In this document: piece by piece, positions 53,523-63,277 of the stretch
Layout of the letters: each line of letters opens with the position of its first letter
How positions within the stretch are numbered: position 1 is the stretch's first letter
Assembly: GCF_003130585.1 (NCBI RefSeq)
Contig: NZ_QFKX01000002.1
Location: forward strand, 496,001 to 560,000
Source of the DNA: Brachybacterium endophyticum
Lineage (GTDB): Bacteria > Actinomycetota > Actinomycetes > Actinomycetales > Dermabacteraceae
Direction of reading: 5' to 3'
DNA length: 64,000 nt
The notes under the pieces: generated by a model
Seen by the model: the letters and a program-made list of their open reading frames with translations, nothing else
The model's database searches: none
What the model was told of the DNA's origin: nothing
Made by a program: the position numbers and the translations under genes

Positions 53523-53554
53523 CTCCCGCCCTCCCGCCCTCCCGCCCTCCCGCC
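53523..53554 (+). repeat. Four tandem copies of CTCCCGCC between proW and proX
   Basis: Four exact 8-base units fill 53523-53554, 42 bases before the proX start. Confidence 0.9.
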
Positions 53555-53595
53555 ACAGCCACTCCCAACCGCACCACCGAAGGAGAGCAGCACCG

Positions 53596-54540
53596 ATGAA
53601 CGACCGACAGAATCTCCGCTCCCGCCCTCTCACCCGCCGCTCCGCCCTCGTCGGCGTCGCCGGGGCGCTCGGACTCGGCCTCGCTGCCTGCTCCGGCAAT
53701 GCCACCACCGGCGGGGACTCAGGTGGCTCCGGCTCCGGGAGCGAGGGCAAGAGCATCACGCTCGGCTACGTCCCGTCGTGGACCGACGGCCTGAGCACCG
53801 CGTACCTGCTGGACAACCGGCTCTCGAAGATGGGCTACTCCGTCGAGCACCAGGAGATCGAGCAGCCGGCCGCGCTGTACGCGGCTCTCGCCAAGGGCGA
53901 CATCGACATGTACCCCTCGGCATGGCCCGAGATCACCCACAAGAAGTACATGGACAAGTACGGGAAGGACATCGAGGACCTCGACACGTACTACGGGGAC
54001 GCCGTGCTCACCATGGCGGTGCCGACGTACACGAAGATCGAGTCGATCTCCGATCTCAAGGGCAAGGCCGACATGTTCGACGGCAAGATCATCGGCATCG
54101 AACCCGGAGCCGGCCTCACCGGCGTCGTCAAGGACGGGGCGATGCCCGCCTACGGGCTCGACAAGGAGTACGAGCTCGTCACCTCCTCCACGCAGGCCAT
54201 GCTGAGCGAGCTCAAGAAGGCCACCGAGGCGAAGAAGGACATCGTCGTCACCCTGTGGCGCCCCTTCTGGGCGAACTCCACCTTCCCCGTGAAGGACCTC
54301 AAGGACCCCGAGGGTGCGATGGGCAAGTCCGAGGGGCTGCACTTCCTGGCCCGCAAGGGCTTCGGCGACGACTTCGCGGACGCCGCGAAGTTCATCGGCG
54401 GGATCAAGCTCGACGACGAGCAGTACAACAGCCTCGAGGACCTCGTGGTCAACGAGTACGGCAAGGGCAAGGAGCCCGAGGCCATCGAGAAGTGGCTGAA
54501 GGACAACCCCGACCTGCTCCCCGAGGTCGAGAAGGCCTGA
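53596..54540 (+). CDS. proX: Glycine betaine/proline ABC transporter substrate-binding lipoprotein (ProX-like)
   Basis: A 314-residue lipoprotein. A twin-arginine-like RSRPLTRRSALVGVAGALGLGLAAC signal ends in a lipobox with Cys32. The OpuAC domain has ITLGYVPSWTDGLSTAYLL, DIDMYPSAWPEITHKKYM and VTLWRPFWANSTF, with aromatic residues suited to a quaternary-amine cage. ATG 53596 follows AAGGAGAG. With ProV and ProW it should import glycine betaine, proline betaine or possibly ectoine, which would link to the catabolic genes at 39-43 kb; that link is inference. Confidence 0.93.
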   Translation: MNDRQNLRSRPLTRRSALVGVAGALGLGLAACSGNATTGGDSGGSGSGSEGKSITLGYVPSWTDGLSTAYLLDNRLSKMGYSVEHQEIEQPAALYAALAKGDIDMYPSAWPEITHKKYMDKYGKDIEDLDTYYGDAVLTMAVPTYTKIESISDLKGKADMFDGKIIGIEPGAGLTGVVKDGAMPAYGLDKEYELVTSSTQAMLSELKKATEAKKDIVVTLWRPFWANSTFPVKDLKDPEGAMGKSEGLHFLARKGFGDDFADAAKFIGGIKLDDEQYNSLEDLVVNEYGKGKEPEAIEKWLKDNPDLLPEVEKA

Positions 54541-54556
54541 GGCGCCCGGCTACGGT

Positions 54557-54597
54557 CGCGGGCCCGTCGCCCCTCGTGCGGGGACGGCGGGCCCGCG
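54557..54597 (+). terminator. Hairpin terminator after proX
   Basis: CGCGGGCCCGTCGCCC (from 54557) pairs with GGGGACGGCGGGCCCGCG (to 54597) with few mismatches. Confidence 0.7.
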
Positions 54598-54761
54598 TCC
54601 GTCGCGAGACCGGGCACGTCCTGTGTCGGATGACAAGCGGGGCGGACTGCCGTCGTGCCCCGGGTCTGCGCCACGACCGCGGTCATGTCAGAGTGGAGGA
54701 CTCCGGCTCCCCGGCCGCACCGCCCACCCCTGCCGTCACGCCCCTACGACGAGGTGCCCAC

Positions 54762-56078
54762 ATGACTCCCGCCGCTGATCCCCACTTCCCCGCCCTCCAT
54801 CGCGTCCATCCCACCGGATGGATCAACGACCCCAACGGGATCGTCCGCGTCGACGACCGCTGGCACGTCCACTTCCAGCACAACCCGGGCGCGCCGCGTC
54901 ACGGGAACATCCGCTGGGGCCACATGTCCTCCTCCGACCTGGTGACCTGGCGCGTCGAGCCCGACAGCATCACTCCGCGTGCGGGGGAGGCCGACGCTGG
55001 CGGCTGCTGGAGCGGCGTCGCCCTGCGCGACGGCGCCCGCGGTGGCGCTCCCACCCTGGTCTACTCCGGGGTCGACGGCGTGCACGACGAGCTCGCCCGC
55101 GTGATGGTCGCCCGCACCAGCGAGGACATGACCGAGGTGCTCGAGGAGGGGCACGTGGTCGCGGGCGTCCCCGAGGGGCGGCGACTGCTGGGGGTGCGAG
55201 ACCCCTTCGTGCTCGAGGCCTTCGGGCGCCGCTTCGCGATCCAGGGTGCCGGGGACCTCGGGGAGTCGGAGGACTCCGCGACCCCCGAGCTGCTCCTGTA
55301 CTCCTGTGACGACCTCGAGCAGTGGGAGCTGCTGGGGACGCTGCTGACCGGGGATGATCCGATCGCTGCCGAGGTGGCTCCCGCGGAGATCTGGGAATGC
55401 CCGCAGCTGGTGCAGATCGGCGAGGACTGGGTGTTGCTGCTGTCGCTGTGGGACCGTCGTGGAGCGTCGAGCGCCCAGACCGATCACACGGTGTACCTGG
55501 TCGGCAGCCTCGAGCAGGACGAGCAGGACGAGCAGGGCCTGCCGCGCTTCGTCCCCCGCACCGGTGGCCCGATCGACTCCGGATCGGACCTCTACGCTCC
55601 GCAGGCGATCCAGGATCGCGAGAACGAGCGGGTCCTGATGTGGGGATGGTCCTGGGAGGGGGCGGAACGCACCCAGGAACAGACCGACGCGCAGGGATGG
55701 GCCGGCTGCCTCACCCTCCCGCGCGTCCTCGAGCTCGACCAGGACCGTCTGCTCGCGCGGGTGCCCGCCGAGGTCGACGCGCTGCGCGCCCGCGAGGAGC
55801 TCGTGATCGGCAACGCCGTCCAGGCGTCGGCGCCGATCCGACTCGAGGTCCGGGCCCCGCACGGGGCGCGGGTGGAGATCCTCTCGGCCGACGGCACCGT
55901 CCGGGAGATCGCCGCGCTCGATGGTGGCCTGCGGATCTTCGTCGACGGCAGCATCCTCGAGGCGATCGGGGACAGGGACCTCCCGCACACGCGTCGTCTC
56001 TACCCGGCCGACGGCGAGCAGCTGCGCATCAGCGGACAGGAGATGCAGGTCTGGAGCCTTCAAATCCCGGGCAGCTGA
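54762..56078 (+). CDS. Glycoside hydrolase family 32 (sucrose/fructan hydrolase)
   Basis: A 438-residue five-bladed propeller enzyme. The nucleophile is in GWINDPNG near 22, the transition-state stabiliser in LGVRDPFVLEA and the acid/base in IWECPQLVQIG, the three GH32 signatures in order. There is no signal peptide, so it should act inside the cell on sucrose or sucrose-phosphate. ATG 54762 follows GAGG. No sugar transporter lies beside it. The upstream frame across proX is a shadow. Confidence 0.93.
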   Translation: MTPAADPHFPALHRVHPTGWINDPNGIVRVDDRWHVHFQHNPGAPRHGNIRWGHMSSSDLVTWRVEPDSITPRAGEADAGGCWSGVALRDGARGGAPTLVYSGVDGVHDELARVMVARTSEDMTEVLEEGHVVAGVPEGRRLLGVRDPFVLEAFGRRFAIQGAGDLGESEDSATPELLLYSCDDLEQWELLGTLLTGDDPIAAEVAPAEIWECPQLVQIGEDWVLLLSLWDRRGASSAQTDHTVYLVGSLEQDEQDEQGLPRFVPRTGGPIDSGSDLYAPQAIQDRENERVLMWGWSWEGAERTQEQTDAQGWAGCLTLPRVLELDQDRLLARVPAEVDALRAREELVIGNAVQASAPIRLEVRAPHGARVEILSADGTVREIAALDGGLRIFVDGSILEAIGDRDLPHTRRLYPADGEQLRISGQEMQVWSLQIPGS

Positions 56079-56105
56079 GGATCCGCCGACGGTAGCCTCG
56101 CGGAC

Positions 56106-56888
56106 GTGAGGATCGAACTCGTGCTCGGCGCCGGCTCCGCGTTCGGGCTGGCGCACCTGGGGGTCCTGCGTGCTCTGGGCGAGCGGGGCCACGAGGTCGT
56201 GAGGCTGCACGGCTGCTCGATGGGCGCGCTGGTCGCCGGCGCCGTCGCGGCGGGCAGCGATCACCTGCTGGAGCAGCGGGTCGACCGCGCCCGGCTCCGA
56301 GACGCCCTGCGTCTGCTCGATCTGCGCGTCCGCGGGGCGGGCCTGGTGGGAGGTCGGAGGATCGAGCGGCTGCTCGAGGAGCTGTACGGCGAGCGCCGGA
56401 TAGAGGAGCTCGACCTGCCCCTGCGCGTCGTCGCGACCGACGTCAGCACGTGGCTCCCCGTCGACCTCGACAGCGGGCTCCTGCGCGAGGCGGTGCGCGC
56501 CTCGATCGCCGTCCCCGCCCTGCTCCCGCCCATCGAACTCGCCGGCCGCATCCTGGCCGACGGCACCCTGGTCCAACCGCTTCCCGTCCCACCGGAGCCG
56601 GATCCCCGAGCTGATCGGGTCCTGGCCGTGAGCGTGCTCGGGCCACCGGCCGCGCAGCCCTGGAGGACCGGCGTCCCGCGGCGACGCACGGTCCACTACG
56701 TCATGGATTCCCTGAGCATCGCCCAGCACGGCATCGAGCAGGCCGTGCTCGCGGCGCATCCGGAGGTCTCGCTGATCCAGCTCCCGGCCGGTGACGGCGC
56801 CTCGGCGCTGTCCTTCCACCGGGCGGGGCGGATCGCGGCGCTGGGGCATCTGGCGGCCCGTGAGCAGCTGCCGGCCCTCGGCCTCTGA
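56106..56888 (+). CDS. Patatin-like phospholipase family protein
   Basis: A 260-residue acyl hydrolase. The oxyanion loop is LVLGAGSAFGLAHLGVL, the nucleophile elbow HGCSMGALVAG holds Ser in G-C-S-M-G, and the partner Asp is in LADGTLVQP, giving the Ser-Asp dyad of patatins (RssA-like). GTG 56106 lies 7 bases after a TAGCCT hexamer without a ribosome binding site, so the gene is probably leaderless. The lipid substrate is unknown. Confidence 0.88.
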   Translation: MRIELVLGAGSAFGLAHLGVLRALGERGHEVVRLHGCSMGALVAGAVAAGSDHLLEQRVDRARLRDALRLLDLRVRGAGLVGGRRIERLLEELYGERRIEELDLPLRVVATDVSTWLPVDLDSGLLREAVRASIAVPALLPPIELAGRILADGTLVQPLPVPPEPDPRADRVLAVSVLGPPAAQPWRTGVPRRRTVHYVMDSLSIAQHGIEQAVLAAHPEVSLIQLPAGDGASALSFHRAGRIAALGHLAAREQLPALGL

Positions 56889-57030
56889 GTCGGGCCTCTC
56901 GGTCGGGGCCTCTGGGTCGGGGCGTCCTCGGTGGCGCCCACCATGACGGCTCCCGACGCACGGACGGCCCGGACACACGAGGTGTCCGGGCCGTCGGCCG
57001 TCGGGTCGGCGCTGGTGCCGGGGCTCCCGG

Positions 57031-57573
57031 TCAGCACCGGTGGCGAGGGAGTCTCACTCCGTCGGCGACCGCCGGGGTGCGGGAGCCGAGCTCGGAGTCC
57101 AGACGCAGGATGCCGGAGCCGTCGCCGCCCACGCGCTTCACGCGACCGATGATCTCGGAGACGGTCGACTCCTCCTCGATCTGCTCGTCGATGAACCACT
57201 GCAGCAGCGGGACGGAGTCGAGGTCGCCCTCCTTGTCCGCGGAGCGGTAGAGCTCGCGGATCGACTCGGAGACCTTCTCCTCGTGGGCCAGGGCGGCCTC
57301 GAAGATCGCCAGCACGGAGAGGCCAGGGGTGACCTCCGGGGCCTCGATGGTGCCGATCTGCGCGTGGTTGCCACGGTCGGAGACGTGGGCGATGAACTTG
57401 TTGGCGTGGACCAGCTCCTCCTCGGCCTGGGCCTGGAGCCATGCCGAGATGCCCGGCAGGTCCTGCTCATCGGCCTCGACGGCGAGCTGGCGGTAGGTGG
57501 AGAACGCGGCGAGCTCCAGAGTGATCTGCGCCTGGAACTTCTTCTCGAGATCAGTGCTCATCTTCATGACCAT
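57031..57573 (-). CDS. ftn: Ferritin-like iron storage protein (Ftn type)
   Basis: A 180-residue non-haem ferritin. The four-helix bundle shows ELAAFSTYRQLA, AEEELVHANKFIAHV (Glu and His ferroxidase ligands), FEAALAHEEKVSESI and QWFIDEQIEEESTVSEII, all in place. The C-terminal tail beyond about 160 is poorly conserved. Three ATG codons (57573, 57567, 57561) cluster at the start and no ribosome binding site decides among them. It stores iron and limits Fenton chemistry, fitting the FurA and catalase genes. Confidence 0.92.
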   Translation of the reverse strand: MVMKMSTDLEKKFQAQITLELAAFSTYRQLAVEADEQDLPGISAWLQAQAEEELVHANKFIAHVSDRGNHAQIGTIEAPEVTPGLSVLAIFEAALAHEEKVSESIRELYRSADKEGDLDSVPLLQWFIDEQIEEESTVSEIIGRVKRVGGDGSGILRLDSELGSRTPAVADGVRLPRHRC

Positions 57574-57953
57574 GAGAGTAGCGCCGGGATCCGGGCTTGT
57601 CAGCCATGAGAAGGCTGAGCTTCCCCGCTGTTCAGCGTGCCTTTCCCGCGCTGGTCAGTGGGCCATTCCGCGTCCGGATCCGCCCGCGTCGTTCCGGGTC
57701 ATCGAGGCCTCGCGGTCGGGGCCCGTGTCCCGGGCCGATCGGGGTGCCGAGCATGCGCCGATCACGGCACGAGATCGGGGGAGCTGACTGTGATCGACGC
57801 ATCCGTCGTCGGGGTGACGTCGAGGCCCCTCGGCCCGTCGTGTGCCGGGTGCGGGTGCGGGTGCGGGTGCGGGTGCCGGGTGAGGATGGGGGATGGGTCA
57901 CCCTCGCGCGATTCCGCAGGACGTCTCGGGCCTAACAGGTCACCGTAGAGCTC
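57574..57953. other. Intergenic region between ferritin and PAP2 genes
   Basis: About 380 bases that must hold both divergent promoters. A run of five GGGTGC units lies at 57847-57876. I see no gene; the open frames are GC shadows. Confidence 0.5.
57847..57876 (+). repeat. Five tandem copies of GGGTGC
   Basis: Five exact 6-base units occupy 57847-57876, about 80 bases before the PAP2 gene. Confidence 0.9.
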
Positions 57954-58832
57954 GTGGAGGATCAACGAGCACACCGTGGCGCGCACGCGGCACACCGGAC
58001 ACGTGGCACACCAGGGATACGCGACACCCCGGTGGCGGACCGCCCCGGTGGCGCCCCCGCCCGGAGCCCACGGGGACTCGTCCTCCCGATCCTGGGGGTC
58101 TGCCTCGTCGTTCTCGTGACGGTGATCGTCGGCCGTCTGATCACTGCCGCGCCGGCGATCGAGGCACTCGACCTGGCGTGGATCCGCAGGGCCAACGGCG
58201 CACTCGGCCCGTTCACCTCCGAACTCGCCTCCGGCATCGACCTGGCGTGGGGGTCCGGTGCGGCTCCCGTCGCCGTGGCGGTGGTGATCGCCGCCGGGAT
58301 CCTCGCCCGTCGCCTGCGCACCGCGCTCGGGGCGGCCGTCCTGATCGCCGTCCCATGGGGCGTCGTCCACCTGGAGAAGGTGATGGTCCAGCGGCCGCGT
58401 CCCGACCCGGGGGTGATCGTGCACGTACTGGTGCCCGATCCGCAGTCGTTCAGCTACCCCAGTGGCCACACGGCCTTCGTCACGGCCGTGTGCTGCGCGG
58501 TCGTCATCCTGCTCCGCGGCAGACGTCGCCGGCTCCTCGCCGTCGTGCTCGCCGTGGGCCTCGTGCTCTTGACGACCTGGTCGCGCGTAGCGCTCGGCGT
58601 GCACCACCCCACCGACGTGCTCGCCTCCGTCATGACGACGCCGGCGATCTCCCTGCTCGTGGCCCGGGCGCTAGCTGCGCTCGGTGTGCTCGCTCCGCCC
58701 ACCCCGCGAGGGAGGGACGGCGCGCCCGTCGGGGAGATCAGCCGCGGTGCATCGGGCACGGGCGGGAGCGACGGGAACACCGACGCGGTCGACGACCCCG
58801 ATGACACGGCCGACGGGCACAATGAGCGGTGA
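57954..58832 (+). CDS. PAP2-superfamily membrane phosphatase
   Basis: A 292-residue membrane phosphatase likely to act on a lipid phosphate or pyrophosphate at the outer face. The three motifs are in order: KVMVQRPRP (K-x6-RP), PSGHT and SRVALGVHHPTDVL. About six helices span 45-225, and the tail is Asp/Gly-rich. GTG 57954 is the start used; its N-terminal 40 residues are polar and could be trimmed by a later start. It overlaps the region before the GNAT gene. Confidence 0.88.
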   Translation: MEDQRAHRGAHAAHRTRGTPGIRDTPVADRPGGAPARSPRGLVLPILGVCLVVLVTVIVGRLITAAPAIEALDLAWIRRANGALGPFTSELASGIDLAWGSGAAPVAVAVVIAAGILARRLRTALGAAVLIAVPWGVVHLEKVMVQRPRPDPGVIVHVLVPDPQSFSYPSGHTAFVTAVCCAVVILLRGRRRRLLAVVLAVGLVLLTTWSRVALGVHHPTDVLASVMTTPAISLLVARALAALGVLAPPTPRGRDGAPVGEISRGASGTGGSDGNTDAVDDPDDTADGHNER

Positions 58833-58875
58833 GCGCACGGGGCGCGAGGCGCGCAGCGGTGAGGGGAGAGCGGCC

Positions 58876-59943
58876 ATGGGGGAGCGGACGAGCGAGCGGA
58901 CATCGGCCGAGCGCGTGCCGGCATCCAGCGTGAGTCTCCGTCTGCTGCGCCTCGAGGACGCCTCGGCGCTCGCCGACCTCGAGGACCGCAACCGCAGCTA
59001 CCTGCTCACCGGGGCACCGGCGCACGGGGACGACTGGGCCACGCGAGCCGGCCAGCGGGCCGCGATCGCCCAGCTGCTCGCGCAGTACGACGCCGGGACC
59101 TGCCTGCCGATGGCGATCCTGCTGGATGATCGCCTCTCCGAGCCCGGCCGGATCGTCGGCCGCATCACGCTGAACCAGATCCTGCGCGGCCCTGCCCAGT
59201 GGGCGAGCGTGGGTTACTGGATCGACGAGGGCGAGTCCGGGCGAGGAGTGGTCACCCACGCGCTGCGCCAGATCATCGACGTCGCCTTCCAGGGGCTCGG
59301 GCTGCACCGGCTGGAGGCGAGCGTCGTGGTGGGCAACGATCGCTCGGCGTCCGTGCTGCGCGCCTGTGGCTTCCAGGAATGCGGCTTCGCGCCGCGCATG
59401 CTGCGACTAGGGATCGCCGGGGACGGCTGGGCGGACTGCCGTCTCTTCCAGCTCGTGGACATGCGCGAGGAGGCCGACGACCCGCGAGGCGAGGTGCGTC
59501 CCGCAGACCCCGGGGCTCCGGACCCGGCAGGTGTGCAGATCCGTGCCGAGGTGCCGGCGTTCGAGGAGACGCTCGCGCTCTACGACGCGGTGGGCTGGGA
59601 CGCGTACACCGAGGACCCGCAGACCCTGGGCCGTGCGCTCGCGGGCAGCACCCGCGTCGTCACCGCCCGGCAGGGCGAGCGCCTGCTCGGGATCGCCCGC
59701 GTCCTCAGCGACGGGGCGAGCATCGCCTACCTCCAGGACGTGCTGGTCGACCCTGGATCCCGCCACCGCGGGATCGGAGCCGATCTGGTGCGGGCGGCCC
59801 TCGCCCCGTTCGCCCATCTGCGCCAGCAGGTCCTGCTCACCGACGCCGACGCCTCCCAGCGGGCCTTCTACGAATCGCTCGGCCTGCGTGAGGCCCACGA
59901 TCACGACCCGCCGCTGCGGGCCTTCGTGCACCTGCGCCGCTGA
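58876..59943 (+). CDS. Protein with two tandem GNAT acetyltransferase domains
   Basis: A 355-residue protein. The N-terminal domain (about 18-185) is RimJ/RimL-like: VSLRLLRLEDASALADL, SVGYWIDEGESGRGVVTHALRQIIDVAF and HRLEASVVVGNDRSASVLRACGF. The second (about 205-350) is a short GNAT with DVLVDPGSRHRGIGADLVRAAL as acetyl-CoA loop. ATG 58876 has GAGGGGAGAG; ATG 58822 is an upstream alternative overlapping the PAP2 gene. Substrates are unknown; fusions of this type are uncommon. Confidence 0.85.
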   Translation: MGERTSERTSAERVPASSVSLRLLRLEDASALADLEDRNRSYLLTGAPAHGDDWATRAGQRAAIAQLLAQYDAGTCLPMAILLDDRLSEPGRIVGRITLNQILRGPAQWASVGYWIDEGESGRGVVTHALRQIIDVAFQGLGLHRLEASVVVGNDRSASVLRACGFQECGFAPRMLRLGIAGDGWADCRLFQLVDMREEADDPRGEVRPADPGAPDPAGVQIRAEVPAFEETLALYDAVGWDAYTEDPQTLGRALAGSTRVVTARQGERLLGIARVLSDGASIAYLQDVLVDPGSRHRGIGADLVRAALAPFAHLRQQVLLTDADASQRAFYESLGLREAHDHDPPLRAFVHLRR

Positions 59944-59973
59944 GCAAGCGTGGGCCGATGGCAGGACCGGCAC

Positions 59974-59979
59974 TAGGAT
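59974..59979 (+). promoter_or_regulatory. -10 hexamer TAGGAT of the MarR gene, probable leaderless start
   Basis: TAGGAT ends 7 bases before GTG 59987; no ribosome binding site precedes that codon. Confidence 0.45.
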
Positions 59980-59986
59980 CGACGTC

Positions 59987-60532
59987 GTGAGCAGGATCGA
60001 TCCCGAGCCGTCGTCGGGTGGTCGTCCCGACGCCTCTGGCAGCGCCCAGGGGGAGGGCACCACCGCCGCCGACGCCGACGCGCGCCTGGGCGGCGAGGAC
60101 CCGCTCATGTTCGACCTGGCCGACGGCATCGTCGGCATCGCGCGGCTGATCCAGGTCTCCGACATCGAGGACACCAGCGTGGCACCGCTGAACGGCACCG
60201 AGATCATCGTGCTGCGCTGGGTGCATCGCCATCCGGGCACCACCTCGGGCCAGACCGCCCGTGCGACCGGCCTGCACCGCAGCAACATGAGCACCGCCCT
60301 GCGCGGGCTGGTCACCAAGGGCCTGGTGGAGCGCGAGAGCGATCCCGAGGACTCCCGCCGGGTCCACCTGCGGCTGACCGCCAAGGCCGAGGAGCACGGG
60401 CGGATCATCCGTCTGCACTGGGCGCGGGTGCTGCGGGAGCGGATCCCCGATCTCGACGCCGAGGACCGCGCTGCCCTCGAGCGCACCATCGGGCTGCTCA
60501 CCGCCTGGGAGGAAGGGCCCGGGCCGCGCTGA
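59987..60532 (+). CDS. MarR-family transcriptional regulator
   Basis: A 181-residue regulator. After a disordered lead of about 35 residues, the winged helix lies at about 70-130 (HPGTTSGQTARATGLHRSNMSTALRGLVTKGLVERESDPEDSRRVHLRLT), with the DxR wing DPEDSRR. GTG 59987 is chosen because it is the first start after a clear -10 hexamer; the frame is open far upstream inside the GNAT gene. It is convergent with the PLP enzyme gene; targets are unknown. Confidence 0.88.
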   Translation: MSRIDPEPSSGGRPDASGSAQGEGTTAADADARLGGEDPLMFDLADGIVGIARLIQVSDIEDTSVAPLNGTEIIVLRWVHRHPGTTSGQTARATGLHRSNMSTALRGLVTKGLVERESDPEDSRRVHLRLTAKAEEHGRIIRLHWARVLRERIPDLDAEDRAALERTIGLLTAWEEGPGPR

Positions 60533-60547
60533 ACGAGCCCGCGATCC

Positions 60548-61654
60548 TCAGCGCTCTCCGAGCGGCAGCAACCGGGGCAGCTCGGCGAGCCAGGGCTCGA
60601 GGTCCCAGCCCTGCTCGGCCACCCAGTCGTCGTCGAAGTAGGTCCGGGTGTAGCGCTCGCCGCTGTCGCACAGGAGCGTCACCACGCTGCCGTGCTCGCC
60701 GCGCTCGCGCATCTCGTCGACCAGGCGGGCCACGGCCACCATGTTCGTGCCCGTCGAAGCACCGACGCGCCGCCCCAGTCGGTCCGAGACGAAGCGGGCG
60801 GCCGCGACGGAGGCCGCGTCCGGGATGCGCAGCATCCGGTCCACGACCCCCGGCACGAAGCTCGGCTCCACCCGGGGCCGTCCGATCCCCTCGATCCTCG
60901 AGCCGCGCTCGCAGGGGCCGTCCGGATCACCGCTGCGCCAGCCCTCGAAGAAGGCCGAGCCTTCGACGTCGGCGACCGCGAGGGACGTGGGCAGGCGGTG
61001 ATAGCGCACGTACCGGCCCAGGGTCGCGCTGGTCCCGCCGGTCCCCGCTCCGACCACGAGCCAGCGCGGCACCGGGTGCGGCTCCTCGGTCAGCTGCTCG
61101 AAGATCGAGCGCGCGATCGAGTTGTGGCCCCGCCAGTCGGTGGCCCGCTCGGCGAAGGTGAACTGGTCCATGAACAGGCCCCCGCACTCCTCGGCGAGGG
61201 CGCGGGAGGCGGCGGCCATCTCCTCGGGCCGCTCGACCATGTGGCAGCGGCCGCCCTCGGCCTCGATCAGCGCGATCTTGCGCGTGCTCGTGGAGCGGGG
61301 CATCACCGCCACGAACGGCACGTCGAGCATCCGGGCCACGTGCGCCTCGCTCACCGCGGTCGATCCCGAGGAAGCCTCGATGACCGGCATCCCCGGCCTC
61401 AGCCAGCCATTGACCAGGGCGTACATGAACAGTGAGCGGGCCAGACGGTGCTTGAGGCTGCCGGTGGGGTGGGTGGTCTCGTCCTTGAGGTAGAGGTCGA
61501 TGCCCCAGTCCCGCGGCAGATCGGGCTTGAGCAGGTGGGTGTCGGCGCTGCGGCGGTCGTCGGCCTCCAGGCGCCGCACCCTCTCGGCGACCCAGTCCCG
61601 CAGCTCCGGGTCCGAACGGTCGAGGTCCTCGAGGGACTTCAGCATCGTGTTCAC
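60548..61654 (-). CDS. PLP-dependent cysteine synthase-family enzyme (Cds1-like)
   Basis: A 368-residue type II PLP enzyme. [17 protein letters not shown] holds the PLP Lys, [17 protein letters not shown] binds the substrate carboxylate, and [19 protein letters not shown] is the phosphate loop. The Asp/Trp-rich C-terminus ([21 protein letters not shown]) is characteristic of the mycobacterial L-cysteine desulfhydrase Cds1 group rather than true CysK. GTG 61654 has AGGAG at good spacing; ATG 61645 is the alternative. The next gene, divergent, is mycothione reductase, so both may serve thiol balance. Confidence 0.87.
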   Translation of the reverse strand: MNTMLKSLEDLDRSDPELRDWVAERVRRLEADDRRSADTHLLKPDLPRDWGIDLYLKDETTHPTGSLKHRLARSLFMYALVNGWLRPGMPVIEASSGSTAVSEAHVARMLDVPFVAVMPRSTSTRKIALIEAEGGRCHMVERPEEMAAASRALAEECGGLFMDQFTFAERATDWRGHNSIARSIFEQLTEEPHPVPRWLVVGAGTGGTSATLGRYVRYHRLPTSLAVADVEGSAFFEGWRSGDPDGPCERGSRIEGIGRPRVEPSFVPGVVDRMLRIPDAASVAAARFVSDRLGRRVGASTGTNMVAVARLVDEMRERGEHGSVVTLLCDSGERYTRTYFDDDWVAEQGWDLEPWLAELPRLLPLGER

Positions 61655-61783
61655 CTGTTCTCCTGGTCCTCGTTCGCGTCGGTGCGCGGGCGGCGGGCGG
61701 AGCGTGAAATGGCCCGCATCCATGGCGCGACCGTGTCGAGTATGCCCGTTCACCGCACCCTCCGCGAGCGCAGCCGCCCCGCG

Positions 61784-61789
61784 TAGTCT
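61784..61789 (+). promoter_or_regulatory. -10 hexamer TAGTCT of mycothione reductase, probable leaderless start
   Basis: TAGTCT ends 6 bases before GTG 61796; no ribosome binding site is visible. Confidence 0.45.
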
Positions 61790-61795
61790 GCCGGG

Positions 61796-63253
61796 GTGAC
61801 CCACTACGACATCGCCCTCATCGGCTCCGGATCCGGCAACTCCTTCCCCGGCCCCGAGTTCGCGGACCGCTCGATCGTCTACATCGACCGGGGCGTCGGC
61901 CCCGACCGCGTGTTCGGCGGCACCTGCCTGAACGTGGGGTGCATCCCCACCAAGATGTTCGTGCACACCGCGGAGGTCGCGGGGACCCCGGCCGAGGCCG
62001 GGCGCTTCGGCGTGAGCGAGACCCTGGACGACGTCGACTGGCCGGCGATCCGCGACCGCATCTTCGGGCGCATCGACGGCATCGTCGCCGGCGGCGAGGA
62101 GTACCGCCGCGACCACGAGGACAACGCCAACCTGACCCTGCTGCGAGGCACCGCCCGCTTCACGGGCCCGCGCGCGCTGAGCGTGGACCTGCGCGACGGC
62201 GGCACCGAGGAGATCACGGCCGACACCGTCGTGCTCGGCGCGGGCTCCCGACCGATCATCCCGGGCATCGAGGGACTCGCCGAGTCCCACCCGCACACCT
62301 CCGACTCGATCATGCGGATCGACGCCCTGCCCTCCTCGCTGGTGATTCTCGGCTCCGGCGTGATCGCCCTGGAGATGGCGCACATCTTCTCCGGGCTGGG
62401 GGTTGCTGTCAGCGTCGTCGCCCGCTCCGGCCGGCTGCTGCGAGCGGCCGACGCCGACGTCTCCGAGCGGATCACCGAGGTCGCGCGCGAGCAGTGGGAC
62501 GTGCACACGGACGTCACCACCACGTCCGTGCACCGCACGGAGGACGGCGGCGTGATCCTGCGCGGGCGCCGCACGGACTCGCCGACCGGCGACGCCGCCG
62601 GTTCGGCTGGCGCGGACGTCGAGATCCATGCAGACGAGATCCTGGTCGCGACCGGACGCCGACCGAATACCGACCTGCTGGACGTGCAGGCGGGAGGGAT
62701 CGCCGAGGCCGAGGACGGCTGCGTGAGGGTCGATGCCCACCAGCGGGCACTGGGGAAGGACGGCCAGGCGGTCGAGGGCGTCTGGGCCTTCGGCGACCTC
62801 TCGAGCCCCGCGCAGCTCAAGCACGTGGCGAACCACGAGCAGCGCATCGTGCGCCACAACGTCCTGCACCCGGAGGACCTCGAGCGCTCGGACACGATGC
62901 CGGTGCCCGCGGGCGTGTTCACCCACCCGCAGATCGCGATGGTCGGTCTCACCGAGGACGAGGCCCGCCGCGAGGGCCACGACGTGCGCGTGGCCGTCCA
63001 GGACTACTCCTCGATCGCCTACGGCTGGGCCCTCGAGGACACCACGGGCTTCGCGAAGGTCATCGTCGATGCCGGCAGCGGACGGATCCTGGGCGCCCAC
63101 ATCATCGGGCCCGAGTCCACGATCCTCATCCAGCTGCTGATCCAGGCGATGAGCACGGGGCAGACCGCGCACGACATCGCGCGCACCCAGTACTGGATCC
63201 ACCCCGCGATGCCCGAGCTCATCGAGAACGCGCTGCTCCAGCTGGACGACTGA
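61796..63253 (+). CDS. mtr: Mycothione reductase
   Basis: A 485-residue flavoprotein disulphide reductase that regenerates mycothiol from mycothione with NADPH. It begins [15 protein letters not shown], has the redox disulphide [15 protein letters not shown], the NADPH fold [21 protein letters not shown], the [19 protein letters not shown] motif, and the C-terminal catalytic [12 protein letters not shown]. The GSGSGN start and short length separate it from dihydrolipoamide dehydrogenase and mercuric reductase. Mycothiol is confined to Actinobacteria. Confidence 0.93.
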   Translation: MTHYDIALIGSGSGNSFPGPEFADRSIVYIDRGVGPDRVFGGTCLNVGCIPTKMFVHTAEVAGTPAEAGRFGVSETLDDVDWPAIRDRIFGRIDGIVAGGEEYRRDHEDNANLTLLRGTARFTGPRALSVDLRDGGTEEITADTVVLGAGSRPIIPGIEGLAESHPHTSDSIMRIDALPSSLVILGSGVIALEMAHIFSGLGVAVSVVARSGRLLRAADADVSERITEVAREQWDVHTDVTTTSVHRTEDGGVILRGRRTDSPTGDAAGSAGADVEIHADEILVATGRRPNTDLLDVQAGGIAEAEDGCVRVDAHQRALGKDGQAVEGVWAFGDLSSPAQLKHVANHEQRIVRHNVLHPEDLERSDTMPVPAGVFTHPQIAMVGLTEDEARREGHDVRVAVQDYSSIAYGWALEDTTGFAKVIVDAGSGRILGAHIIGPESTILIQLLIQAMSTGQTAHDIARTQYWIHPAMPELIENALLQLDD

Positions 63254-63277
63254 GGGCCGGGCGAGCGGCCCCGGCGA

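Noticed and set aside
54744-56978. 744-residue minus-strand open frame
   Set aside because: It is antisense to the GH32 and patatin genes.
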